Positions 16,655-24,531 of a DNA stretch of 35,664 nt are shown here, piece by piece. Source of the DNA: Fusibacter paucivorans. Its GTDB lineage: Bacteria; Bacillota; Clostridia; Peptostreptococcales; Acidaminobacteraceae. The notes beneath the pieces are model-generated. The model ran no database searches, was not told the origin of the DNA, and saw only the letters and a program-made list of their open reading frames with translations. Each line of letters starts with the position of its first letter. The stretch's first letter is position 1. The stretch covers positions 1 to 35,664 of the forward strand of contig NZ_JAHBCL010000039.1 of the NCBI RefSeq assembly GCF_018390735.1, read 5' to 3'. Made by a program: the position numbers and the translations under genes.

Positions 16655-18043
16655 ATGATGCGATCGCTTTATTCTGGTGTATCATCTTTAAAAGCACACC
16701 AGTTAAAAATGGACGTTATCGGCAATAATATTGCCAACGTCAATACAGTAGGTTTTAAAGCTTCATCCGTTTCTTTTGCAGAAATGTACAGCCAGACATT
16801 GCAGGGTGCCAGTTCATCCGGTGCAAGCCGCGGCGGGACGAACCCGATGCAGGTCGGCCTTGGTACGACGCTGGCATCCATCGCCGTTAACCACGCGAAG
16901 GGTTCCATTCAAAGAACGGATATAGCAACGGATTTAATGGTAGACGGTGACGGCTTTTTTATGGTCACTGATGATGCCAATGCACAAAACGTCTATTATA
17001 CCAGAGCGGGTAACTTTTCGCTGGATGAACTGGGCTATCTGGTGACGTCAAGCGGGATGAAGGTGCTGGACAAGAACAATCAGCCAATCCAAATCAACAT
17101 GTCTGACACCAAAACGGCAACAGCTACAGATAAAGTTACCATAAACGGCAATTTGAATTTAAATGAAACTGACTATACGACAACAATTGACCTGTATGAT
17201 TCTCTTGGGGATGTGCACACGCTTAATTTCAACTTCGTCGGAGATCCTTTGACAACGGGGACTGAGTTAGATTTGACAGGCGGAGGTGTTGATCCGACAT
17301 TTGACCCACTAAATGATCCGACGGTAGCAGCACATAACTACTCATATCGTCAAGTAACGATTACTGATCCTGAGACAGGGACGCAAATTATGCCAGACTT
17401 GACAACTACGCCTCCTCAGGTACCACTTTTTGCCATGTTCAATGAGAAAGGTGAAGTTGTGGATCTCGTTAATTTGGCAGACCCAACTAATGGCAGTTCT
17501 CTACCGACACATGCAGCAGGCACATTAAGAATGAATATACCTGGTGCTTCTGATCTGGTTTTAACAATTGACCGTAATATGTTTTTCGCCAATGGCGATT
17601 CAACGGCGAATGATGCCACACGCATTTTTACACAATTTTCAAAAGAATCCGATGCGAAAGGCGTTCAGCTCAACGGGATCTCAGCCGGTACCATTAGTTC
17701 TTTCAATATTTCGACAACAGGAGAGGTTATTGGCATTTATACCAATGGTGAACAAAAAGTACTGCAGCAAATTGGTTTGGCCTCTTTTGACAACCCGCCC
17801 GGCTTGATGAAACTCGGGGGCAATCTCTTCCAGGATACGCCAAACTCAGGCGTTGCAACTTATGGAACCGCAGGCGCAGGCGGCTTCGGCACCATTACAC
17901 CGGGGGCGCTGGAAATGAGCAACGTCGATTTATCGGAGCAGTTTACAGCGATGATTACAACGCAAAGAGGTTTTCAGGCAAACTCACGCGTCATTACGAC
18001 CAGTGATGAAATATTACAGGAACTTGTTAACCTGAAACGATAA
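16655..18043 (+). CDS. flgE: Flagellar hook protein FlgE
   Basis: FlgE polymerises into the hook, the universal joint between rod and filament. The N-terminal signature is SGVSSLKAHQLKMDVIGNNI followed by ANVNTVGFK. Then come the FlgE/F/G segment LMVDGDGFFMV, variable D1/D2 domains, and the C-terminal coil ALEMSNVDLSEQFTAMITTQ and RGFQANSRVITTSDEIL. At 462 aa it is of medium length. AGGAGG lies upstream of the tandem ATG ATG start. The 71-base leader has a weak GTCTCC/GGAGAC inverted repeat (16607-16630). It is one of the most abundant products of the operon, and a hairpin directly follows it. Confidence 0.95.
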   Translation: MMRSLYSGVSSLKAHQLKMDVIGNNIANVNTVGFKASSVSFAEMYSQTLQGASSSGASRGGTNPMQVGLGTTLASIAVNHAKGSIQRTDIATDLMVDGDGFFMVTDDANAQNVYYTRAGNFSLDELGYLVTSSGMKVLDKNNQPIQINMSDTKTATATDKVTINGNLNLNETDYTTTIDLYDSLGDVHTLNFNFVGDPLTTGTELDLTGGGVDPTFDPLNDPTVAAHNYSYRQVTITDPETGTQIMPDLTTTPPQVPLFAMFNEKGEVVDLVNLADPTNGSSLPTHAAGTLRMNIPGASDLVLTIDRNMFFANGDSTANDATRIFTQFSKESDAKGVQLNGISAGTISSFNISTTGEVIGIYTNGEQKVLQQIGLASFDNPPGLMKLGGNLFQDTPNSGVATYGTAGAGGFGTITPGALEMSNVDLSEQFTAMITTQRGFQANSRVITTSDEILQELVNLKR

Positions 18044-18052
18044 TGATGATTG

Positions 18053-18078
18053 ACTACCCGTAGGCGACTACGGGTAGT
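18053..18078 (+). terminator. Strong hairpin after flgE (stabiliser or partial terminator)
   Basis: ACTACCCGTA (18053-18062) pairs perfectly with TACGGGTAGT (18069-18078) over a 6-base loop, 10 bases after the flgE stop. Only TT follows the stem, so full termination is doubtful. Such hairpins often protect the 3' end of an abundant upstream message, which suits flgE, and reduce readthrough into flbD. Confidence 0.6.
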
Positions 18079-18213
18079 TTCCGTGAAATCAATAAACTTA
18101 CAAGAAACATGTACCTGAAATAGATTATTACTGAAATATACGGAGAACAATTGCCGTCTAAGGGGCGGCAGTCAAGGATGGAGACGCAAGGCACTGCAAT
18201 AGGAGGGATCCTG

Positions 18214-18396
18214 ATGATTAAGCTGACAAAATTCAATGGCGACGCCATTTTTTTAAATGATGTGCTCATCGAATTTATTGAAGAGACGCCGGATACGGTT
18301 ATAACCATGACAACGGGCAAAAAGATACTCGTCAAGGAAGATGTCGAAACAATTGTTTCGAGGATTATTGATTATAATAGAAAAATAAGTCAATAA
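18214..18396 (+). CDS. flbD: Flagellar protein FlbD/SwrD
   Basis: This is a 60-aa protein beginning MIKLTKFNGDAIFLNDVLIE and continuing FIEETPDTVITMTTGKKILV, the FlbD (SwrD) consensus. In B. subtilis SwrD raises flagellar motor power and supports swarming; the mechanism is unclear and probably acts through the stator. The start is ATG 18214, with AGGAGGG at 18201-18207; the upstream in-frame extension to 18151 has no ribosome site and is not coding-like. It lies just before motA, which fits a stator-related role. Confidence 0.93.
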   Translation: MIKLTKFNGDAIFLNDVLIEFIEETPDTVITMTTGKKILVKEDVETIVSRIIDYNRKISQ

Positions 18397-18403
18397 ATAT
18401 GGA

Positions 18404-18438
18404 TAAAGCGCTTTAACTTGTGTTAGTTATGTTATAAT
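18404..18438 (+). promoter_or_regulatory. Extended -10 promoter with cre-like palindrome before motA
   Basis: TGTTATAAT (18430-18438) is an extended -10 (TGn plus perfect TATAAT) 25 bases before the motA start. At its -35 position lies a perfect 12-bp palindrome TAAAGCGCTTTA (18404-18415). The core AAAGCGCTTT equals the centre of the ideal CcpA catabolite-responsive element, although the outer TG...CA is not kept. The promoter is plausible, and control by CcpA is only a suggestion. Confidence 0.45.
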
Positions 18439-18462
18439 TCATTTTAAAAGAGGTGTAGAAAT

Positions 18463-19251
18463 TTGGATATTACAACATTAATCGGCTTAGTTATGGGGAT
18501 TTTGCTCGTCGGATGGGGGATTCTGTCGAATAGTGATCTTGGCAGTTACATTGATCCACCGTCTATTATCATCGTTATCGGTGGTGCTTTTTCAGGATGG
18601 CTCGTCGCTTATCCGATGAAAGATGCTGCAAACCTTGGGAAAGTTATTTCAAAGACAATGCGCAACAGTGAATTCGATATTGATCAGATTATTACGAAAA
18701 TTATAGAGCTCGCCAATGTTGCCAGACGTGAAGGGCTTTTGGCACTTGAAGAAGCCGTTTCAGAAATAAAAGATGATTTTTTACAAAAGGGGGTTATGCT
18801 CATCGTCGATGGGACAGATCCTGAACTCGTTAAGAATATTCTCGAAACGGAAATTGACAACTTAACTGAGCGCCATGCCAAAAACCGTTCAATGCTAGAA
18901 ACGCTTGGTTCTCTGGCACCTGCATTCGGGATGGTTGGTACGCTCATCGGTCTCGTTGCCATGCTGCAAAACCTATCAGATCCAACATCAATCGGTCCTT
19001 CAATGGCCGTAGCACTCTTGACAACTTTTTACGGTTCGCTGATTGCCAATCTCGTTTTCGTGCCCATGGCGGTAAAACTCAACGTCAAGAGCAATGAAGA
19101 AGTGCTGATACGGAGTGTTATGGTGGAGGGGCTTCTATCGATACAGGCTGGTGAAAACCCCAGAATCATCGAAGAAAAATTGAAGGTTTTCCTGCCGCCG
19201 TCCGTCAGAAAAAAAGTAGGAACGCAGGAGGCGAATACAGACAATGGCTAA
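18463..19251 (+). CDS. motA: Flagellar stator protein MotA (PomA-like)
   Basis: MotA surrounds MotB in the stator ion channel and pushes on FliG. Four membrane helices are visible: about residues 3-22, 33-51, 148-170 and 182-204. The conserved TM3-TM4 block LAPAFGMVGTLIGLVAMLQN and TTFYGSLIANLVFVPMA is intact. The opening TTLIGLVMGI...DLGSYIDPPSIIIVIGG resembles PomA of sodium-driven motors. The start is TTG 18463 with AGAGGTG upstream. At 262 aa it is normal length. It overlaps motB by 8 bases and has its own candidate promoter. Confidence 0.95.
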   Translation: MDITTLIGLVMGILLVGWGILSNSDLGSYIDPPSIIIVIGGAFSGWLVAYPMKDAANLGKVISKTMRNSEFDIDQIITKIIELANVARREGLLALEEAVSEIKDDFLQKGVMLIVDGTDPELVKNILETEIDNLTERHAKNRSMLETLGSLAPAFGMVGTLIGLVAMLQNLSDPTSIGPSMAVALLTTFYGSLIANLVFVPMAVKLNVKSNEEVLIRSVMVEGLLSIQAGENPRIIEEKLKVFLPPSVRKKVGTQEANTDNG

Positions 19252-20002
19252 GGATAAATGCCCGGAATGTAAATGCTCCGTTCCCGAATACATGGCGACA
19301 TACGGTGACCTCGTAACCCTATTGATGTGTTTCTTCGTTTTGCTGTTTGCGTTTTCATCTATTGATGCGCAGAAGTTTGAGGCGGTTATGGAATCATTCC
19401 AAGGTTCGGCAGGGGTACTGGAAGGCGGCAAGAGTTTATCAGAAGCGCCCTTCGTATTTGATGCCATGCCTGAAAGCACCGAATCGAGCAAAGAAACCGT
19501 TGTCGATCAAAATAAGCTTGAAGAATTAAAAAAGCAAGTAGAGCAGTATATCAATGATAACCAAATGCAGGCGGAAGTCGATGTCCAGCTTGAAGCAAAG
19601 GGACTGGTCATTCGCTTTAAAGACAATGTGCTCTTTGATTCGGGGAGTGCTGAAATCAAGACTGCATCGTATGATATCTTGGATTTCTTGGGTGAACTCC
19701 TAGATTCAGCTGAGTTTATCAACGAACAAATTCGTGTAGAAGGTCATACGGACAACGTGCCGATTAGAACATCTTTATATCCAACAAACTGGGAACTCTC
19801 AACGCACAGGGCTTCAAATGTTGTAAAATTTTTTATAGAGCGTTCAAAAATGCTGCCGGATCGATTGTCGGCATCTGGTTACAGTGAATACCATCCAATT
19901 GCCACAAATGAGACGGTGGAAGGGAGAGCGGCAAATCGTCGCGTTGACATCGTCGTCATCAAATCCGTAGAAGAAAGTACCACTGATACAGGGGGTCAAT
20001 AA
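19244..20002 (+). CDS. motB: Flagellar stator protein MotB (PomB-like, probably Na+ type)
   Basis: MotB anchors the stator to peptidoglycan and carries the ion-binding aspartate. After an N-terminal Cys-rich stretch (CPECKC), the single membrane helix reads YGDLVTLLMCFFVLLFAFS, with the essential aspartate at Asp22. The C-terminal OmpA-like domain (about residues 105-245) has VEGHTDNVPI, NWELSTHRASNVV and RAANRRVDIVV. The helix matches the LLMCFFVLL pattern of sodium-driven PomB better than proton-driven MotB, so sodium use is inferred. At 252 aa it is normal length. Its start overlaps the end of motA. Confidence 0.95.
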   Translation: MAKDKCPECKCSVPEYMATYGDLVTLLMCFFVLLFAFSSIDAQKFEAVMESFQGSAGVLEGGKSLSEAPFVFDAMPESTESSKETVVDQNKLEELKKQVEQYINDNQMQAEVDVQLEAKGLVIRFKDNVLFDSGSAEIKTASYDILDFLGELLDSAEFINEQIRVEGHTDNVPIRTSLYPTNWELSTHRASNVVKFFIERSKMLPDRLSASGYSEYHPIATNETVEGRAANRRVDIVVIKSVEESTTDTGGQ

Positions 20003-20003
20003 T

Positions 20004-20426
20004 ATGAATAAAAAACTCATTATCATTATTGCAGCAGTCGTATTGTTGCTCGTCGTTGTCGGCGTTGTCGTCGTCGTATTTGTACTGGGCGGTGAACCCA
20101 AAGAGCCAGTTATTGTCTACAGTGAATACCAACTGGATGAAGCTTACTCCAATCTCGCAGATGAGGGCGGAACGAAGATTATCAAATATCAAGTGGTCAT
20201 TGAATACACAGATGATGCAATCTTAACTGAACTTGAATCAAACAAAACTAAAATTGTTAATAATATTGACGAACTCATGCGTGCATCACTCAGTGAAGAT
20301 CTCATGAAACCAAACGGCAAAGAAAGAATGAGACAGCGCATCAGAGATATGGTGATTGAAGTGCTTGAATCTGATGAAGAGATTATTTCCAATATTTACA
20401 TCGCACCGTTTATTATTCAGGGATAA
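20004..20426 (+). CDS. fliL: Flagellar basal-body-associated protein FliL
   Basis: FliL is a single-pass membrane protein that rings the stator and stabilises its active state. The N-terminus is KKLIIIIAAVVLLLVVVGVV (membrane helix about residues 3-28). The periplasmic-side domain includes YQLDEAYSNLADEGGTKIIK and ends SNIYIAPFIIQG, with the usual RMRQRIRDMVIEVL helix before it. At 140 aa it is normal. It starts one base after the motB stop with GGGGG upstream. The following 122-base gap holds a sigma-28-like promoter. Confidence 0.9.
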   Translation: MNKKLIIIIAAVVLLLVVVGVVVVVFVLGGEPKEPVIVYSEYQLDEAYSNLADEGGTKIIKYQVVIEYTDDAILTELESNKTKIVNNIDELMRASLSEDLMKPNGKERMRQRIRDMVIEVLESDEEIISNIYIAPFIIQG

Positions 20427-20490
20427 TCGTGGATGAAGTTCAAAATATAGGGGATCCAAGCGATTAAACCACAATTTGTAGAAAGATTAT

Positions 20491-20518
20491 TAAGGTTTTG
20501 ACACAAGATCGCCGATAT
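20491..20518 (+). promoter_or_regulatory. Sigma-28 (SigD/FliA) type promoter before fliM
   Basis: TAAG (20491-20494), 16 bases, then a perfect GCCGATAT (20511-20518) gives a strong match to the Gram-positive sigma-28 consensus, 30 bases before the fliM ATG. A TTGACA (20498-20503) lies inside the spacer without a good sigma-A -10 at 17 bases. The same 16-base spacing occurs at the flgB site. Confidence 0.65.
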
Positions 20519-20548
20519 TAATAAAAAGAGTTGAAAGGGGGTGGCGTC

Positions 20549-21556
20549 ATGTCGGATGTATTGTCCCAAAATGAGATAGACGAGCTGCTAGCCGCGTTAA
20601 GTACCGGTGAGGTAGACGTCAAGGACATTGAAGAAGATAAAAAAGAACGCAAAATACGAAAATATGACTTTAGCCGCCCGGATAAATTTGCAAAAGATCA
20701 ATTGCGAACACTGGAAATCATTCATGAAAACTTTTCGAGACTGCTTAATAACTTCTTGTCGGGTTATCTGAGAACCTTTATCGAAGTAGAAGTAATTTCT
20801 GTACAGAGTTTGATTTACACCGAGTTCAGCAATTCCATTTCCAATCCTGCAATTTTAGGTATTGTCGATTTTGCACCATTTAGTGGTCAAATCATACTCG
20901 ATGTCTCTTCTGACATCGCATATGCCATGATCGAAAGGGTGCTCGGTGGGACTGGAAAACATAACCAACCGACGAAAGAAACGCGAACCTTGACTGAAAT
21001 AGAAATGATATTACTTAGGAATATTCTAATTAAGTTTATCAACCTGCTAAAAGAACCATGGGGCAATATCGTTGAACTCAGGCCGAAACTTGAAAATATT
21101 GAGACGAACTCACAATTTGCTCAAATTGTATCACCGGCAGAATCCATTGCGTTGGTTACATTTAATATACGTATTGGGGATACAGAGGGTATGGTGAACG
21201 TCTGTATTCCGCACTTTGTCATTGAGCCAATCCTGCCGAGTCTCAGTTCGCGCCTGTGGTTCGCCACAAGCAACAGAAAAGATGTCACAGATGAAGAGCG
21301 CGGGGCGCTTGAAACGGGGATCAGTAAATCAAAAATTAACCTTAGTGCAACAGTCGGCGGTTCATCCATTACCGTTTCAGAACTGTTAAATCTCCAAAAG
21401 GGAGATGTGATCTTATTGAATAAGAAAGTCGACGAAAGCCTTGAAATCTTTGTTGAAAACAAACTAAAGTTTTATGGAAAACCTGGCATTAAGAAAAAGA
21501 ATGTCGCGATTATGATTACAGACGTTATAGAGGAAGGAGATGATTTAGATGACTGA
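20549..21556 (+). CDS. fliM: Flagellar motor switch protein FliM
   Basis: FliM forms the middle of the C ring and receives CheY-phosphate to set rotation. The N-terminal CheY-binding motif is MSDVLSQNEIDELLAAL. The CheC-like middle domain starts YDFSRPDKFAKDQLRTLEII, and the C-terminal SpoA domain ends the protein (SELLNLQKGDVILLNKKVDE). At 335 aa it is normal. I chose ATG 20549 because AAAGGGGGTGG lies directly upstream; an in-frame TTG at 20531 would include that site. It overlaps fliY by 8 bases and is probably co-expressed with it in fixed ratio. Confidence 0.96.
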   Translation: MSDVLSQNEIDELLAALSTGEVDVKDIEEDKKERKIRKYDFSRPDKFAKDQLRTLEIIHENFSRLLNNFLSGYLRTFIEVEVISVQSLIYTEFSNSISNPAILGIVDFAPFSGQIILDVSSDIAYAMIERVLGGTGKHNQPTKETRTLTEIEMILLRNILIKFINLLKEPWGNIVELRPKLENIETNSQFAQIVSPAESIALVTFNIRIGDTEGMVNVCIPHFVIEPILPSLSSRLWFATSNRKDVTDEERGALETGISKSKINLSATVGGSSITVSELLNLQKGDVILLNKKVDESLEIFVENKLKFYGKPGIKKKNVAIMITDVIEEGDDLDD

Positions 21557-22664
21557 TATGCTTTCGCAAGAAGAAATTGATGCTTTGCTAGGGGGAGGAA
21601 CCGCCGGCATTTCTGAATCACCTGCATCTTTGTTAACGGATGAAGAAGCGGATGCCATTGGTGAAATCGGTAATATCAGTATGGGGACAGCAGCGACGAC
21701 GCTGTTTACGCTCCTGAATAAAAAAGTGACCATTACAACGCCAAAAGTATCAGAAACGACAATGGATGTACTCTCAAAAGAATTTGAGGATCCTTCCGTT
21801 CTCATTAACATTGTTTATAAAATGGGCATCGAAGGTGTAAACTTCTTGATTTTACATGAAAAAGATGTCAAAATAATTACGGACCTCATGATGGGGGGCG
21901 ACGGCACCAATGTGTCCAGTGAACTCAACGACCTTCATTTGAGTGCCATCAGCGAAGCGATGAACCAAATGATTGGTTCGTCATCAACGTCGCTTTCCGA
22001 GATGTTAGGCAAAAAAATTGACATATCGCCACCGGAAGCATACCATGATAAAATTTCTGAGTTAGATTATACGCAATTTGGGGTATCTAAAACAGATAAA
22101 GTGGTAAAAATTGCTTTTAGGATGACAGTCGGCGATTTGATCGATAGCGAAATCATGCAGGTATTGCCTGTTGACGTTGCCAAACAAATGGTTGCAACCA
22201 TTATCAAAGGAAAGTCTGAACCTGAGCCAGCACCGGCGCCAGTCGCAGAAAAAGCGCCGCCAAAGGCAGAAGCACCGAAACAGCAGGAGGCACCTGCACC
22301 GCAGTATTACTATGAAGAAGAACGGCCAAAATCAAATTTCTCCGCAGAGAAGGTCAATGCTGTGCCATTACAATTTGAAAATTTTGATGGCAATTCTTCT
22401 CAAATGTATTATAATAATGATATAGAGTTAATTAGAGATGTACCCCTTGAAATTACTGTTGAATTGGGTCGTACGAGTAAGAAAATTAACGAAATTCTAG
22501 ATTTTGGTGTAGGGACAGTTATTGAGTTAGATCGCCTTGTAGGGGAACCGCTTATTGTTTTAGCAAATGGCAAGCGGATTGCAAAGGGCGAGGTTGTCGT
22601 TGTAGATGAGAATTACGGGATCAGAATAACTGACATAATCATACCTAAGAGGATCACTGAATAA
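21549..22664 (+). CDS. fliY: Flagellar motor switch phosphatase FliY
   Basis: FliY replaces or extends FliN in many Gram-positives and removes phosphate from CheY at the switch. It opens with a FliM-like CheY-binding motif (MLSQEEIDALLGGG). Two CheC-type phosphatase motifs are complete: D35xxxE39xxN42 and S132xxxE136xxN139. A Pro/Ala/Glu-rich linker (about residues 222-255) leads to a C-terminal SpoA/FliN domain (VPLEITVELGRTSKKINEIL, then LDRLVGEPLIVLANGK). At 371 aa it has normal length. The start at 21549 overlaps fliM; a second in-frame ATG at 21558 is possible. Confidence 0.96.
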   Translation: MTDMLSQEEIDALLGGGTAGISESPASLLTDEEADAIGEIGNISMGTAATTLFTLLNKKVTITTPKVSETTMDVLSKEFEDPSVLINIVYKMGIEGVNFLILHEKDVKIITDLMMGGDGTNVSSELNDLHLSAISEAMNQMIGSSSTSLSEMLGKKIDISPPEAYHDKISELDYTQFGVSKTDKVVKIAFRMTVGDLIDSEIMQVLPVDVAKQMVATIIKGKSEPEPAPAPVAEKAPPKAEAPKQQEAPAPQYYYEEERPKSNFSAEKVNAVPLQFENFDGNSSQMYYNNDIELIRDVPLEITVELGRTSKKINEILDFGVGTVIELDRLVGEPLIVLANGKRIAKGEVVVVDENYGIRITDIIIPKRITE

Positions 22665-22682
22665 TATTTAAGGAGGACAAGC

Positions 22683-23045
22683 ATGGCTAATACAATATTA
22701 GTTGTCGACGATGCAGCATTTATGAGGATGATGATTAAGGATGTCTTAACGAAAAACGGTTATGATGTCGTTGGTGAAGCTGAAAACGGTCAAAAAGCAA
22801 TTGAAAAGTATAAAGAGTTGAAACCCGAACTGGTTATTATGGATATTACAATGCCGGAAGTTGATGGGATTCAAGCCGTTAAGGAAATTAAAGCTTTTGA
22901 TCCAAATGCAAAAGTAGTCATGTGTTCCGCCATGGGACAACAGGCAATGGTTATCGAATCAATTCAGGCTGGCGCAAGAGATTTTATCGTCAAGCCGTTT
23001 CAAGCGGATCGCGTGATAGAAGCCGTCAAGAAAGTATTGGGATAG
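22683..23045 (+). CDS. cheY: Chemotaxis response regulator CheY
   Basis: CheY carries the signal from CheA to FliM/FliY. This is a single 120-aa receiver domain with the acidic pair in VVDDAAF, phospho-acceptor Asp54 (VIMDITMPEVDG), Ser82 at the Thr/Ser switch position and Lys104 (FIVKPF). There is no output domain. Its place between fliY and fliO, inside the flagellar genes rather than beside cheA, is the usual Bacillota arrangement and supports CheY over other receivers. AAGGAGG precedes the ATG. Confidence 0.95.
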   Translation: MANTILVVDDAAFMRMMIKDVLTKNGYDVVGEAENGQKAIEKYKELKPELVIMDITMPEVDGIQAVKEIKAFDPNAKVVMCSAMGQQAMVIESIQAGARDFIVKPFQADRVIEAVKKVLG

Positions 23046-23054
23046 GTGACGGCG

Positions 23055-23468
23055 ATGGCACGTTTGATTTTCATGCCATTAATATTTAATGCTTCGGATG
23101 CCAGTAACGTTTCAAATTACTGGTTTTCTATTAAGTATGTCGCGATGGTCGTCATCTTTATATATTTATTATGGATATTCTCTAAATGGCTCACAAATAA
23201 GAACTATATTTCATTAAAAGATAGAAATATCAAAGTGCTGGATCGTACGGCACTTTCTAATGATAAATATATTGTCTTGGTTGAGTTGGAGAATATTTTT
23301 TATTTGTTGGGAGTGGATAAAAACGGCATTACACTCATTGACAAACGTGATGATTTATCAACGGAGATGTTTCTCAGAAGCAATCGTCAGGAAAACAATG
23401 ATTTTGCTGCAATACTAAAATCATCTATCGGTAAGAGGAAGCAGAAGGACAATGATGCAGATAATTAG
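23055..23468 (+). CDS. fliO: Flagellar biosynthetic protein FliO (FliZ-like)
   Basis: FliO is a poorly conserved membrane protein that helps assemble the FliP ring of the export gate. The 137-aa product has a membrane helix near residues 28-45 (VAMVVIFIYLLWIFSKWL). A small cytoplasmic domain, the FliO pattern, follows: IKVLDRTALSNDKYIVLVEL, then FYLLGVDKNGITLI. Identification depends on this pattern and on the position before fliP. ATG 23055 has AGGTG six bases before it; a GTG at 23046 is an alternative. It overlaps fliP by 17 bases. Confidence 0.85.
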   Translation: MARLIFMPLIFNASDASNVSNYWFSIKYVAMVVIFIYLLWIFSKWLTNKNYISLKDRNIKVLDRTALSNDKYIVLVELENIFYLLGVDKNGITLIDKRDDLSTEMFLRSNRQENNDFAAILKSSIGKRKQKDNDADN

Positions 23469-24237
23469 TAAGGTGCCGAAAAGGCGTACCGTGGCTGTTA
23501 TTGTGGCGGTAATTGCAGTTTGGGCTATTTTTTCTGGACTCAGTTTCGGAGAAACCAGCATTAGCTTGCCGGAGATTAACGTCAGCATAAACAATGGTGA
23601 TGGTGACGTCCAAATTGCCAACAGCATACAACTTATGATCCTTTTGACAATTTTGTCATTGGCACCGTCGATTCTCATTATGATGACGTGCTTCACACGC
23701 TATATAATTGTTTTGGGATTTGTCAGAAGAGCGCTATCACTTCAGTCGACACCGCCAAATCAGGTGCTGATCGGTTTAGCACTCTTTTTGACGTTCTTTA
23801 CAATGTCGAGTGTTTTCACGGAAGTCTATGAAGATGCTTATTTGCCGTTTCAAGAAGGGACGGTAACCATACAGGAGGCGGCAGATTTGGCCTCTGAACC
23901 GGTTAAGGAATTTATGCTTAAACAGGTCAGAACAAGGGACCTATCGCTTTTCATGGGGATTGCTGGGATTACAGAAATTGAGACAAATGATGATATTCCT
24001 CTGCGCGTCGTTATCCCGGCGTTTATTATCAGTGAGCTAAAGATCGCATTTGAAATTGGTTTCCTCATCTTTATTCCATTTATTGTGGTGGATATGATCG
24101 TGGCTTCAACGCTGATGGCACTCGGGATGATGATGCTGCCGCCGGTGATGATTTCGCTGCCGATAAAAGTACTGCTGTTTTTAATGGTCGATGGATGGCA
24201 TTTAATTGTTGAAAAGCTCATTATGAGCATTCGATAA
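23452..24237 (+). CDS. fliP: Flagellar type III export gate protein FliP
   Basis: FliP is the main ring protein of the export gate. It has a cleavable-type signal sequence (about residues 1-34, hydrophobic core TVAVIVAVIAVWAIFSGLSF), then SIQLMILLTILSLAPSILIM followed by MTCFTRYIIVLGFVRRAL. The second conserved block is RVVIPAFIISELKIAFEIGF and FIPFIVVDMIVASTLMALGM. Four membrane helices follow the signal. At 261 aa it is normal. The start overlaps the end of fliO with AGAAGGA upstream. Confidence 0.96.
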   Translation: MMQIISKVPKRRTVAVIVAVIAVWAIFSGLSFGETSISLPEINVSINNGDGDVQIANSIQLMILLTILSLAPSILIMMTCFTRYIIVLGFVRRALSLQSTPPNQVLIGLALFLTFFTMSSVFTEVYEDAYLPFQEGTVTIQEAADLASEPVKEFMLKQVRTRDLSLFMGIAGITEIETNDDIPLRVVIPAFIISELKIAFEIGFLIFIPFIVVDMIVASTLMALGMMMLPPVMISLPIKVLLFLMVDGWHLIVEKLIMSIR

Positions 24238-24252
24238 GGAAGGGTGGATGAG

Positions 24253-24522
24253 ATGACGGAAAGCATGATTGTCGATGTATTCTCGGAATCGATTAAAACC
24301 ATATTGCTATTATCGGCGCCGATGCTGCTAAGCGGTTTGCTGGTAGGGCTCATCATTGCTATCTTTCAGGCAACGACGCAGATACAGGAGGCAACGCTTG
24401 CTTTTGTACCAAAAATTATCGCCGTCTTTCTCGTGCTGATGTTTGCAGGTTCATGGATATTGAATACGTTGGTTACTTTTACAAATGAAGTTTTCAATCT
24501 CATTGACCTGATTATTTATTAG
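24253..24522 (+). CDS. fliQ: Flagellar type III export gate protein FliQ
   Basis: FliQ is a two-helix membrane subunit packed around FliP-FliR. The protein reads MTESMIVDVFSESIKTILLL then the hallmark GLIIAIFQATTQIQEATLAF and VPKIIAVFLVLMFAG. Starting at ATG 24253 gives 89 aa, the standard family size; a GTG at 24244 would add three residues. AAGGGTGG lies upstream. It is followed directly by fliR. Confidence 0.96.
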   Translation: MTESMIVDVFSESIKTILLLSAPMLLSGLLVGLIIAIFQATTQIQEATLAFVPKIIAVFLVLMFAGSWILNTLVTFTNEVFNLIDLIIY

Positions 24523-24531
24523 GTGATGACG

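Noticed and set aside
18120-18213. Possible c-di-GMP riboswitch before flbD (GGAGACGCAAGG...)
   Set aside because: The conserved GEMM core (CACGCACAGGGCAAACC) and its tetraloop-receptor are absent; only a short piece is similar.
18151-18213. N-terminal 21-residue extension of FlbD from an upstream start
   Set aside because: It has no ribosome site, overlaps the true AGGAGGG, and the family starts at MIKLT.
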